Notes: generated by a model from the sequence alone, not told the origin. 17,167 bases of DNA from Bolinopsis microptera (GCF_026151205.1 NW_026971934.1:1-17167); one strand, 5' to 3'; numbered from the stretch's first letter, positions 1-9,447 are shown. Numbers and translations are program-made.

Positions 1-542
1 GTTCACTTCGAGATGGAGGCCTACTTTTGTTTGTTATATGGAGGGGATTTTTCTGAAAAACTGGGGGAAAAATGGGGAATGATCCAAAAACCTCGAGTTT
101 TCGCGTTTTCTTGCTCTACCAAATTTGAGTACTGCCCCTGACCCCAGGCGAAATCCCCCACTAAAAATACAGCACAACAATTAATGATAAACGATGTAAT
201 TAACATGTGTGAATGTACTTTCGAATCTCTAAATCCATTTTTTGAAAATTTTTTGCCTCAGATCAATGTTGTTAGAGAATGGAGATTTAGGGTGAGAAAA
301 ATAGTACTCCTTTTTATAGATTACTTATGGCCTTTTTTGGAAGGCAAAAAAATGAACACAATTTTTTATGAACGGACATTAATGGAACGCTAGAAGGTTC
401 AAAACCATAAAAAAATCCGAATTTTGTTCATTTTTTTTGGCTTTTTTTTTTTTTACCATTTGCTTTTTTTTTAAAATTTTTTTTTTTTTTTAAAGCATTT
501 TAGTAAAAGGTCTTAATACCTTTCTAAAATATTTAATTGCGC
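1..542. other. AT-rich repeat-derived leader, no gene
   Basis: No coding signal is supported on either strand. TGAACGGACATTAA at 369-382 recurs exactly at 5274-5287. GAACGCTAGAAGG from about 384, with the sequence after it, recurs at about 1450. Long T runs occupy roughly 428-492. The short open frames here lack any recognisable motif. Confidence 0.5.
384..460. repeat. Dispersed repeat copy A (GAACGCTAGAAGG...)
   Basis: GAACGCTAGAAGG, followed by a TTCAAAAMC..AAAAATC..AATTTTGTT pattern, also occurs at about 1450-1520. Both copies sit beside a GGACNTTAA motif, suggesting a shared mobile-element or satellite origin. Confidence 0.6.
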
Positions 543-1160
543 ACCCGACCGCAATACAGAACGTTTTATTTAAAAAGTGATTTTTATTTTTGCATTTATT
601 TTTACGAAAACCCTACTATTTTTTGTTATAAAAAAAAAGCATAAAATAAGTATCAATCTCAATATCAATATAAATATTACATGCAGCAGCCGCCCCGCAA
701 TAAGAACTTTTTTAAAGTTAAAAGTCAATTTTTTTTTTTTAAATTTTATTGTTCTTTTTTATTCTTAAAACCTATATTTTTTGTTACTAAAAATAGTAAA
801 GCATTTTAAATTTTATAACATCTCAAATCTCAATACCAAAATCAAATTTTACATAGTTACATTGCAGACCCGACAGCAATACGAACTTTTTTAAAGGGAA
901 AAAATCAACCCCTATTTTTTTAATTTTTTAATTTTTTTGTTCGAAAACCTTTTTTTATTGTTAAAAAAAATTTTAGCTAATTTAAGATTTAATCTCGCAC
1001 TCATATTTACTTTACAGCAGGGCAGCGTCCGCAGTATAGAACCTTTTTAAAAGTTCAAAAATGTATTATAAAATTTTTCTTATTTTGTTTTTATTTTTTT
1101 CCCTTTATTTATATACTGGGGGTTTTTAAAGGCCAAATAGACGGGGGCGGGAATTTTTGC
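543..1160. repeat. Diverged tandem array, about four units of 146-179 bp
   Basis: A GC-bearing landmark recurs: CCGACCGCAATACAGAAC (545-562), CCGCCCCGCAATAAGAAC (690-707), CCGACAGCAATACGAAC (870-886) and GCGTCCGCAGTATAGAAC (1025-1042). Each is followed by TTTTTTAAA, then an A/T-rich part with AAAACCTATTTTTTGTT-like and ATCTCAAT-like words. Landmark spacings are 146, 179 and 155 bp. The units are strongly diverged, so this is an old satellite-like array. Confidence 0.8.
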
Positions 1161-2109
1161 ATTTTTGATCTTGAAAATTTTTTTTTCCTTCTTTTTTAAT
1201 TAAAAGTTGTATTTAAGGGGTCGTTAAAATATTACGAAAACAAAAATTTTTGGCAATTTTTACCCCCCCCCCCCATTTTTCGAATCAATTTTAGAAATTG
1301 CAAAAACATTAAAAAACGGAAATTTTTTTTAAAAAACGAAAATTTTGATTCATAATTAACAAAAATTGTCCAGTTGCCGTTTCACATCCTTTTTCAGACC
1401 TTATTTGGACGAAATTAATTGATCGGAATAATTATGCGGACTTTAAATGTGAACGCTAGAAGGGGATTCAAAAACCTCAAAAATCAAATTTTGTTATTTT
1501 TTGACGTTTTTTATTTCGCAAAGATTTTTAAATCCATTTTTTATCAGTAATAAGATTAGCTCGTTAAAGCAGTAAAAATGTTAAAATTGTTTAATGATCA
1601 GGTTAAAATACTTTTTAAAATTTCACTTATCAAAGGGTGTTCGTGAATAAAATAGTCCAGTTTTAAAAGCTCAGGGATTTCTAGCTTTTGGGAAAAATTT
1701 TTTATCAAATACCCCGGCCCTGCATTTCGTTTTACTTTTAAAAAGCTTCGGGTTATGGTTTTTCTTGACAATTTAAAGGGTTTAAACCCGAATCCACTTG
1801 GGTTTTCCTAGCACTTTTTTCTTTACCTCCCCTGGTAATATAAAATTTCACGTCGGAAAAGTCTTGGCAAAACGATTTACCGTAAGTTGGAAAAGTTTGT
1901 CATTTTGGCCCCGGGGGGAAAAATAATTTTTTAAAACTATTTTTATGCCAATAATTTCCCCTTGGACTTTTTCCCCCAAAGTGACCTTGAAAACCTTTAT
2001 TTGTAGGGTTTTTGTCCCTCTGGCGCCCAAGGAGAACCTTTCCTTCGTTAACTTATTATTTTATTATTATAAAACAGGATCTTACCGACAAAAATGATTC
2101 TTAAAAATA
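1161..2109. other. AT-rich sequence downstream of the LINE, no gene
   Basis: It holds a C run at 1263-1274, the repeat copy at about 1450 and many mixed homopolymers. It may include LINE 3' UTR at its right end. The minus-strand open frame at 1848-2030 shows no family motif. Confidence 0.45.
1450..1520. repeat. Dispersed repeat copy B (GAACGCTAGAAGG...)
   Basis: Second copy of the segment near 384, preceded by GCGGACTTTAAATG. It is alignable by eye over about 70 bp with small indels, mostly in homopolymers. Confidence 0.6.
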
Positions 2110-2119
2110 CCTTAATGCG

Positions 2120-2440
2120 GTAAACTGTACCCTTGAAAAAGATTTTCCCAACATCTGTTGCCATGCAGCTATATCTCTAATTTCGTTCAATTCATGCAAG
2201 TTGTCCATTTGCAAATTTTACTACTTAAATCACTTCTTAAAACCGATAACAAGTTCATCTAGGTCTCCCCAATATACCAATGAATAATTATCTGATTCAA
2301 TAGCAAAAGAGAGAGCCGTTTGGGCTGGGGTGTTCTCCATACTCCTGAGAATGTGTCCAAACATCTTCCACCGCTGGTGTTCAATACGCTTGGATAACTA
2401 TTCAACTTTGCACCTTTCAACAATGCTTTGTTGCTTATCA
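2120..2440 (-). pseudogene. LINE ORF2 C-terminal remnant
   Basis: Minus-strand translation gives RIEHQRWKMFGHILRSMENT PAQTALSFA, matching the R-RW-x-x-x-GH-x-LRM...TPAQ signature that follows the RT in many LINEs. Then, after a gap, LHELNEIRDIAAWQQM appears. An in-frame stop precedes the first block, so it is broken. This marks the 3' coding end of the element near 2110. Confidence 0.7.
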
Positions 2441-2833
2441 TTACCCTTTAGGCCATTTGATGTTTAAAATGGACCTAGGTGTTACGATGGAGTGTGTCCA
2501 TTTTCTCCATGGTTGCTTTTTTGGGGGTTCCATTTATTTGGTTGTAATCAATACGATACAAACTTGGATCATATAACCTAGCTTTTTTCGGGGGAAAATT
2601 TTTAACCGGACCCCATAATTTTCCCCCAAAAAAGTTTTAAAAGCAATCTCAGTAGGATTTCTTTTTGAAGCCCTTTCAGTACGGAAGGAACCCTAGTGAC
2701 TTTTATTGCCGGGTTGTTATTAGCTAATGGTGCGTTTGTGTTTTTCGTTTTTTGCCGGTAAAAGGGTTTATAAATTCGTTTTCTTTCATTTATGGAGGTT
2801 CCGTCTTTGAGAATTCTTCACGTAGGAGGAAAT

Positions 2834-3600
2834 TTAGTTTTCGTGCCCTCGTCGCAAAGTCACAATCGTCTGAATTTCCCACTCGTTGGAAAACCTATTT
2901 CTGATAGGGGTTTTTTTGGTCTCCCAGATACGCTCTGAGGTGGTTTTAAGGCTGCTGCAAAAAATAGTGTGAAAGCTTTCCAGAAAACTGTACCCGAAAG
3001 GGGAGTAAACTTTCAAAATCTTCCGACAGTGAGGAGTTACACGAACTCTAAGGAGAGTATTCGATAGAAGGTATTGAACTAAGCGAATGTCGTCCTCCGG
3101 AACAACCAGCATCTTCAAAACATTGATGATAGTGTCCCTTTTCACGGTATCAAAAGCTCTACTCATATCAATACCCATTTTGCTAAATGTCCATTTCTCA
3201 TCCTCATCTCACCAGATATTAGCATTCTCTGAGCCCACACCAATGTCAGAGCAGCTCCTTACCTCTCTTGTAAGCACTCTGCCATGGCATGGTGTAGTTG
3301 TCAATTCTACTCTCAACCCGTTTTAAGGCAATTTGAGTGAGCATCTTCCTTGATCCGTTTAACAGTGTAAGTGGTCTAAGGCTTGTGAGGGACCTTTAGG
3401 TTTACCGGGCTTCTGTAGAGGAGGTCACAATACCTTGTCCTATTGAACTTATGTATTTGTTCCCACTAAATGACTCGTTAATTGCCTCAGCATACTTCTC
3501 AAAAGTGATTGGATGGGCGTACTTTATCAACTCATTCTGGAGATTATCTGGACCACTGGCACGGTTTGATTTGAGTTTACTTGCAGCAAGTTCAACTTCA
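2834..3600 (-). pseudogene. LINE reverse transcriptase remnant
   Basis: In order on the minus strand: LKSNRASGPDNLQNELIKYA (entry motif), LRPLTLLNGSRK, WQSAYKRG, WAQRMLIS (frameshifted), and palm motif A as GIDMSRAFDTVKRD. LVQYLLSNTLLRVRV follows, with further breaks, then SDDCDF at about 2855-2872, where the catalytic DD of the usual YADD survives but the preceding YA does not. The domain spans the expected order and size but changes frame at least three times, so it is inactive. Confidence 0.88.
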
Positions 3601-4260
3601 CTGGTGTAATGGGGTTATCAAGTGGTTTTGGATCGCAGGTAAAGGTTGCAGGCCAGCTTCAACTCCTTCTGTTAGTTGTTTTTCGAAGAAAGATTTCGCT
3701 GTGTTTGCTTTCCCTAAATCAGTACCAATAGGGTTGTTGTTGATATCATTGACCACTATGTTACCCGACTTTTTTATTCCAGCTAAAGATCTTGAAGCTT
3801 CAAACATCTTTCTAGCATCGTCAGTGTTATTTATTTCTTCTGCTAGAGCGTCAGCCTTCATGTTATTTATTTGCACAAGTCTCTTAGAAATGCTATTCTG
3901 AATCTTTCTTACTGCTCTCCTATCTACCACTAACATCACTACCATTTGGGGCTGATTTGATCTTTAGAGTCTGATCACGCTTTTTAGCAACTAATTGAAG
4001 CTACTGTTAGATCACTGGAGAAATTTTGTTTAGAGGATTTCCCTTTCAGGGGTATAGTTTCTTCAGCACACGCACGTATGTCACTAAAAAGTTCATTCAT
4101 TTTCTCATTTGGGTCATCTGGATAAGTTTTAACCGATAACCTTTCAGCAATCGCACTTTGATATTTCTGTCTGAGTTCTTTATCCCTGTAGAGAGTTGAA
4201 CAGTCAAACTGAGTGCTATCTGATTTTTTGGTTTTGTGAATGAGAACATGATTTTTTCAG
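3598..4260 (-). pseudogene. LINE linker region between endonuclease and RT
   Basis: Reads on the minus strand as a charged, helical linker: YRDKELRQKYQSAIAERLSV, then PDDPNEKMNELFSDI, later RRAVRKIQNSISKRLVQINN and ADALAEEINNTDDARKMFEA. Such lysine- and glutamate-rich linkers lie between the two enzymatic domains of LINE ORF2. A frame change occurs near 3950-4020. Confidence 0.7.
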
Positions 4261-4264
4261 CGTT

Positions 4265-4626
4265 AATCGAGTTACAACAGGTTTGTGATCAGATCGTAAC
4301 TCAGCGCCTCCGTATGATCTGCTGTCCTTTATTAAAACCGTAGACCTCCTCCTGCAAAGCACATAGTCAAGTGAGCGTATATAGGAGTATTTCTCTTAGT
4401 CCTGTGTTCACCAGTCCAAGTTAGTTTGTGCCCTACTTGGATGATCAAACAAAGTATTGCATGCTGTTAGGTCTTCTTTAACCATAAATTCAAGCAAATG
4501 CTCCCCATTTTCATTTCTAGTCCCAATACCATGTCTACCTATCAAACCTTCCAGACCTAATTGTTCATCAACCCTAGTTCGTTTACCCAGCTTTGAGTTA
4601 AAATCTCCGCGTGGAACATTTCCCAT
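4265..4626 (-). pseudogene. LINE APE-type endonuclease remnant (C-terminal half)
   Basis: The minus-strand frame shows GDFNSKLG, then GRHGIGTRNENG and LLEF...NTLFDHPSRAQT. After a frameshift and stop near 4408 it continues as LDYVLCRRR...DSRSYGG and SDHKPVVTRL. GDFN and the SDH triad are core catalytic motifs of APE-like LINE endonucleases. The N-terminal metal-binding part is missing or too damaged to read. Confidence 0.85.
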
Positions 4627-4640
4627 TTTTTAGGGTAGAT

Positions 4641-5244
4641 GATACTTGTGTAAATCTTTTTAGAATGAGGGCAGTTTTTCAGGCTGTTGTTGGCCGGAAT
4701 GTGAGACCTTAACTGTTGTGATTCTGAAAATTTTTATTTTCTACCACCCTTTAGGGAAACAAAATTCAAAATCCCAACTCTTTCGGATCTGTTTGAAAAA
4801 TTTTGATTAAAGGTTGCAGTTTGGGAATTAAAAATCCAAAACCCCCATGCTTTTTTCTTTCTGATCAAAAATTAACAGTTGTAGTTGTTTTGGAAAATTG
4901 TTCCACCCGATTAAAGCATTTGTTTCTTGTGTCCCAAAAAGTCCATACGTACCCTTTTTCATCTTCCCGTAACTCCCTTTTTAAAAATCGTTCGACCGGT
5001 TTATCATAAAGCGTGTCTGGAAATAAACCCAAAAACCCCTAAAAATTTTTCCCAAAAACCAAAAAGCGAAAAACAAATAGCACAGCCCCGTGTTTATCCC
5101 ATCTTGATTTTTTGGGCGTTAGATCTCCAGCCATAGCTGTATGTGGGTCGTCACTCCTACATTCTACCTAGGCATAATAAAGTTCTCATAATTGTCATAT
5201 TTTGGACAAAAAGTTCAAAGTGGAAAAATGTTTGAAAATAATTC
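4641..5244. other. Probable damaged LINE 5' region, no intact gene
   Basis: By position this should encode the endonuclease N-terminus on the minus strand, but I could not read conserved motifs through its stops and homopolymers. Plus-strand open frames at 4803-5136 have no recognisable motif and look spurious. Confidence 0.4.
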
Positions 5245-5262
5245 AACGGACTTTAACTTAGA

Positions 5263-5346
5263 CGGACCTTAAATGAACGGACATTAAGATGAACGTAAGG
5301 GCCTCCAGCGCGCGCGTCCATTTAATGTCCCTCCAAATAAGGTCCG
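5263..5346. repeat. Imperfect inverted repeat made of ACGGACNTTAA motifs
   Basis: Arms 5263-5287 and 5322-5346 match at 21 of 25 positions, with a 34-bp GC-richer loop that includes CGCGCGCG. Three direct motif copies precede or form the left arm (5245, 5262, 5277). Further copies lie at 373 and 1437. It marks the right edge of the homopolymer-rich block, consistent with a transposon end or MITE-like hairpin. Confidence 0.8.
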
Positions 5347-5369
5347 ATAAGGTAGATTGTGGAGTACGC

Positions 5370-5377
5370 TATATAAA
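5370..5377 (+). promoter_or_regulatory. Candidate TATA box
   Basis: TATATAAA lies 39 bp upstream of an ATG in a good context (5416). The sequence between is A/C-rich, like a 5' leader. No transcript evidence is available. Confidence 0.25.
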
Positions 5378-5415
5378 TATCTACCACAAACCACACTTTA
5401 TATTATCAACAAACG

Positions 5416-5488
5416 ATGGATACTTTTGAACTTAGGGCAGATCTCAGGACTCAGAAGTTTTTAGTTTACTTTATTCATATTTCATGGT
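5416..5488 (+). CDS. Possible short first exon or 26-codon ORF, unrecognised
   Basis: ATG at 5416 with A at -3 and G at +4 opens MDTFELRADLRTQKFLVYFI and ends after six further codons at TAA 5494. A full GTAAGT donor motif at 5489 overlaps the stop, so the ATG could start a first exon. I do not recognise the peptide and cannot find a matching downstream exon. It could equally be chance. Confidence 0.15.
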
Positions 5489-5499
5489 GTAAGTAAGTA

Positions 5500-6281
5500 A
5501 GTATCTCACACTATTCTCCGTATACTCACTATTAGCTAAAACTGGCTTGGTGCACCAAGTACTAGTTCTCTGTAGTAGCACGGCGTTATCGTAATATTCT
5601 ATTATAACTTTAAAGTACTACTTCTATAACCTGTACAGAGTGTACACTGTACTACTAATATCACAAAGTCAAGATATTACTTTAATCGAACAAAAATATA
5701 ATACAGCACGTGACGTCACAGCTAGGTCCATTAACCTGTCACACTTGGCATATTATAATGATTAAAGATATAAAAGGATGAAGATTCAGGTAACAGTACG
5801 ATATAATAATCTCACCAATCACCACTGTTCAATGGTATCAGTACTGAGTACGGTCACTGGGTACTGGGTAGGTACCATATTGAATAGAGTCAGTTTATAT
5901 ACTACGGATCGTATTGAATAGAGTGCAGCTCTGTGAGGTTATTAGTGTACTGTATGCACGTGGATGATGCAGACAGAGCACCAGACCTGGACTTAACTAG
6001 AATATTCTAGACTCGACAGTCGACCTGGACATACATTAAATGCCTACCATCATACATTGCATACCTAATCTACTGTAATTCTTGCAGTGCTCTATTATGC
6101 AGTAAGATCACAGTGACTGTATGGCTGGATAGTAAAGTTTACCGCTATAGATACGGACTCTTTCAAGATTCGTGTCGAAATCTGAAATCGCAATTCTTGA
6201 AATTTGATTTGCATCTCAAATTGTAATTCATAAGCTAGAGTTTAAACAGTTTGTATTTAAGAGCTGCACTCAAAGTTTGGA
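5500..6281. other. Unassigned intergenic or intronic sequence
   Basis: Apart from the promoter-like cluster at 5707-5776 and a near-duplicate phrase TATTGAATAGAGT (about 5879 and 5913), nothing coding or RNA-like is visible. Confidence 0.5.
5707..5776 (+). promoter_or_regulatory. Candidate core promoter: E-box/CRE overlap and TATA box
   Basis: CACGTG (5707-5712) overlaps a perfect CRE, TGACGTCA (5711-5718). TATAAAAG lies at 5769-5776, 50 bp downstream. This order and spacing fit a TATA-type promoter firing rightward near 5800. No convincing first exon follows, so confidence is low. Confidence 0.3.
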
Positions 6282-6424
6282 CACGTATCATATCCACGTA
6301 TCATATCCACGTATCCTATCCACGTATTTTATCCACGTATCCTATTCACGTATTTTATCCACGTATCATATCCACGTATTTTATCCACGTATCATATCCA
6401 CGTATTTTATCCACGTATTATATC
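6282..6424. repeat. 13-bp minisatellite CACGTATYHTATC, 11 units
   Basis: Eleven exact-length units. Positions 8-9 of the unit vary (CA, CC, TT, TA). The 13-bp period makes a 13-residue peptide repeat in an open frame, which I take as an artefact. Confidence 0.97.
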
Positions 6425-6695
6425 CACTTCAGCTAAATTAATGTCGGCGGATGTAGAGATTATAAGAGTATCATATGTGCTAATCGGGGGGTAGCTAGTG
6501 TAACTGTTTGTAAACAACAAAAGAGTGACTCTGATTCCATGGGACACGTAAGTTAAGAAACTTCCTCACTCGCTGTGTTCTGTTAACAATGCTGGTATAT
6601 TCCCAATAACTGATCCATCATTCAAGATCTTGGTAATTCACAGTCCTCAGCGACAAGCTACATATTCCGGGTTGTGCTTTTGTAATACACTCACT

Positions 6696-6718
6696 GGGGG
6701 GGGGGGGGGGGGGGGGGG
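6696..6718. repeat. Poly-G run (G23)
   Basis: Twenty-three consecutive G on the + strand. It is a strong G-quadruplex former and a likely length-error site. On the minus strand it gives poly-proline in a spurious frame. Confidence 0.97.
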
Positions 6719-6874
6719 TGCTCTGTTCTTTTACACTTATATTTAGCGAACTGCTATTATTTATGGACAGTGGACACGGATCTCTCAGAGTCAGTGTAAA
6801 CTTTAATGATGATTGCAGCATCACGGACAGTATCAGGGGCCGCTTGAGGATCAAGACTATTGTAGTTGGATGAG

Positions 6875-6933
6875 TTAGTGACAGTGTTTCTTAATGTTTT
6901 ACTTAGTGACAGTGTTTCTTGGTGACAGTGTGA
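6875..6933. repeat. Short direct repeat TTAGTGACAGTGTTTCTT
   Basis: Identical 18-bp copies at 6875-6892 and 6903-6920, followed by a partial third (GGTGACAGTGTGA). Confidence 0.85.
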
Positions 6934-7173
6934 CTGCTGCTCAATGTTTCTCCAGAACTTAACATATCGTTTACAGTACACATCATTAGAAACGTGCAGT
7001 TGTAAGTAAAGTCTAAACACAATGTCATGATCCTATGTAATGGTTTCATTCACAGAATGACTGTTCAATGTTCATATGGAACATTCTTCAACACTTTAAA
7101 TCTGTAAATATCTAATATTTCAACTGGACTATTATGAGATAAAAAGTCAGTGGACCCAGTTTCACAAGTCAAA
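6934..7173. other. Unassigned sequence
   Basis: No exon, RNA gene or repeat family was recognised. Confidence 0.45.
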
Positions 7174-7243
7174 ACCCCGATTTACTGTACAATAATTTTC
7201 CGTTCTATTTACCTTTCCCCCGAACTGTACGGTAAATCGGGGT
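7174..7243. repeat. Inverted repeat, 17-bp arms
   Basis: ACCCCGATTTACTGTAC (7174-7190) is complementary to GTACGGTAAATCGGGGT (7227-7243) with one mismatch. The spacer is 36 bp. It is hairpin-capable; it may be a small mobile-element remnant. Confidence 0.85.
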
Positions 7244-7354
7244 AATGTGCTCGGGTATTAATTATAGGACTGATCACAGCTGTTCTTACAGATTGTAACG
7301 CAATTTGTTCGACAAGGGTGATGTCTTTGGGTATTAGGTATATACTGCCTACTG

Positions 7355-7393
7355 GTCACAGTGTCACAGTGTCACAGTGTCACAGTGTCACAG
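7355..7393. repeat. 8-bp tandem repeat GTCACAGT, 4.9 units
   Basis: Perfect units of GTCACAGT from 7355. Simple repeat. Confidence 0.95.
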
Positions 7394-7900
7394 ATCAATG
7401 ACTCCCTAAACCTCGTGTAATATTAGAAGGGATATCTAGTATAACCACGCTAAGATATTACCCCCAGTTTATTGCACAGTGCATACACCCCAATAAGAGA
7501 TTTAGTTTCGGGAGCTTGTCCTCTGATTTAACATATTGTTTACTGTAGTTAATACTGTGCTGCATTTTAATACTGTACAGTATCTTACATATTCAGAATC
7601 AGAATATTCAGAAATATTCAACTCTCCGTTCCACATGTCATGAGTACATAAGTAATTAGCTTTAATTTAACACGCGTGGAATTTGCGAAAGACGTTAATT
7701 AATGATGACGTGTTCAATTCGAAAATTGTATAATATGGTGATATGATGATGCTATGTTGCAAGAGATACAAGACCCCTCTATTATATATGATAAGGCTCC
7801 CCACATCCCAATAACCCTCAGTCCGTGTCCCAAACAACTCGGCACACTCCAAATAAAACACCCTCACCCCTCTACGTGTGTGTTATTAATATTGCGTGCA
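7394..7900. other. Unassigned sequence
   Basis: AT-rich, with no coding or RNA signal on either strand. A minus-strand open frame at 7667-7867 has no recognisable feature. Confidence 0.45.
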
Positions 7901-7991
7901 TATAATGTTTAATATTATGTTTAAATGTAATGTTTAATATTATGTTTAATATTAAGTTTAATGTTATGATTACTGTTATGATTAATGTTAT
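7901..7991. repeat. AT-rich degenerate tandem repeat (ATGTTTAATATT-like)
   Basis: About nine loose repeats of ATGTTTAATATT, ATGTTTAA or ATGATTAATGTT. Simple repeat with varied unit length of roughly 8-12 bp. Confidence 0.85.
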
Positions 7992-8149
7992 ATCTTCAGG
8001 CCAGGTCGTGTTTAATATATTTCAAAATCGGTATCTCCGATGCAATGAAATATGTCTTAATCTAGAGATGGCCTGGTAGCAAACGCAATCTGGACCGGTT
8101 TACTAAAAATTGTGGTTATCTAATTTTATCCCATGGCGAAATAATTAGG

Positions 8150-8178
8150 TACGGGTATATGGCCCCCAGAATATAGGT
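8150..8178 (+). mobile_element. 29-bp terminal sequence, copy 1 (left)
   Basis: It starts at a TA dinucleotide with CGGGTATATGG and ends in CCCCCAGAATATAGGT. It is identical to 9240-9268 and to the inverted copy 13000-13028. A degenerate partial copy follows directly (GGCCCCCAAATTAAAATATAGG, about 8179-8202). It is read as a transposon terminal inverted repeat with TA target preference. Confidence 0.8.
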
Positions 8179-8202
8179 GGCCCCCAAATTAAAATATAGG
8201 TC

Positions 8203-8532
8203 ATGTTAGTGGATACAGTTCTAACCAAGATAAGCGATACTAATGGGATCTGTTACTGCTATGTTGGAGTAAAACATGTAACTAATGTTTCTGGATAAAA
8301 ATTTTGGACCTACATGAGGTATTTTGGTATATTTGGTCATGACAGCGAAAGATTTTAACGATGTTGTCATTTTCTAGAGGGGTAAATATGGCGAAAAATT
8401 GTCATGACAAAAATCTGTCCAACACATGCCATTAAGACTACTGGTATGAGTATAAGTATTATTTTAAGCTATCTTTTCATCGAGACATCTGCAAACTGAC
8501 AATTTGGAAAAAAGTTATGGCCACCACAATTT
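8203..8532. other. Probable transposon interior, noncoding
   Basis: No transposase motif is visible. A perfect 12-bp palindrome TTGTCATGACAA lies at about 8400, and the related GGTCATGACA lies about 65 bp upstream. Confidence 0.4.
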
Positions 8533-8578
8533 TACGGGCCCCCAGAATATAGGTCTATACGACCCCCAGAATATAGGT
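8533..8578 (+). repeat. Tandem pair of short terminal-motif copies
   Basis: TACGGGCCCCCAGAATATAGGT (8533-8554) and TACGACCCCCAGAATATAGGT (8558-8578) lack the GTATATG spacer of the 29-bp form but keep TACG and the core. They sit 25 bp apart. Confidence 0.85.
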
Positions 8579-9239
8579 TGGTCAAAAACCCTGAACATGC
8601 CCAAAACCATGCTTTGGGATGCTCTACTTGTAGCTACTAGTCTCCTGAACCCACATATCAAGTTTTATCAAAATTGGATAAAAATTGGCCGAGTTATGGG
8701 ATAAAAACAAAAACCATATGCCCATATTTGGGCATACGCACCAAATTTGATCGATTTTGGTCCATAAATTGGTCAAATATCAATATTTTTGAATGAAACC
8801 AACTTTATATGGAAGGTAAGCATATATTACACATTCTCTATGATTATCAGCTCAATATCTACCTAACTGTGGATTCTGTGTTCAAATAATCGCAAAAAAT
8901 GAACAAAATCGCCCATATCTCAAACTGACTTCGCTCAAAACAATAGAACTCAATAGGGTTTCAATATTTTCACATGAAATTTTCAGAATCAACGTAGAAT
9001 TGTCTCATGACCTTAAGTTTTGGGACAGAATTTTGAGTTAGGCCTTTGAAAAAATTTGGCGGCCAAAAATGTCTGATTTACAGTCATTGAGGTGCACATT
9101 GTATTGATACAGATAAAAACAGCCCCCCTCAATCATATCTAGGGACACTCCTTCAATCTTATTTAAGTATTTAGTTAAGATCCCTACTAAATGAGTGCAT
9201 GAAAGCTTTTTAACTAGTAAAATTAAAGATTTTACTCAT
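8579..9239. other. Probable transposon-derived noncoding sequence
   Basis: No gene is visible. It contains a short inverted repeat TATGCCCA/TGGGCATA at about 8718-8737. GAGGTGCACATT near 9090 is also present in the foldback arms, possibly a very old third copy of their ~430-bp unit. Confidence 0.4.
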
Positions 9240-9447
9240 TACGGGTATATGGCCCCCAGAATATAGGTTTTAAAAAAAAAATAGCGACCAAGATTCTGCA
9301 TTTTCTCTGTCACCCTGAGCATTAAGGAATGTGGGGTAGTGATGAGAAACAGTTAAAGAACATATGCTGAAGAGATGGCATCATCAAAATGTATGAAGGT
9401 GGAGTATTTGAGGACGATTTTTGCATACCTATATTCTGGGGGCCGTA
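9240..9447. mobile_element. Possible 208-bp MITE bounded by inverted terminal motifs
   Basis: The left end is the 29-bp terminal sequence (9240-9268). The right end is the short inverted form ACCTATATTCTGGGGGCCGTA (9427-9447). Both ends lie at TA and no ORF lies between. The alternative is that 9240 is the left end of the larger foldback ending at 13028. Confidence 0.5.

Larger units (their letters stand above)
2110..4640 (-). pseudogene. Decayed non-LTR retrotransposon (LINE) with endonuclease and reverse transcriptase
   Basis: Read on the minus strand, the segments fall in normal LINE order, spread over several frames with stops between them. They are an APE-type endonuclease (about 4626-4270), a linker (about 4250-3600), reverse transcriptase (about 3600-2840) and a C-terminal part (about 2440-2120). 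A functional element would nick target DNA and copy its RNA there. This copy cannot, because it has at least five frame breaks and no intact start. The N-terminal half of the endonuclease is unrecognisable upstream of 4640. Motifs resemble invertebrate APE-type LINEs, possibly RTE-like; the clade is not certain. Part of the decay may be base-calling error. Confidence 0.85.

Noticed and set aside
21-206. Minus-strand 61-codon open frame with a hydrophobic N-terminus
   Set aside because: No recognisable family motif, no promoter, and it lies in repeat-derived AT-rich sequence.
6251-6436. Open frame with a 13-residue HVSYPRI/STYPI repeat
   Set aside because: The period follows from the 13-bp minisatellite; any frame gives a repeat.
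6282-7393. CRISPR-like array
   Set aside because: Repeats are contiguous short tandem units with no unique spacers, and the genome is eukaryotic.
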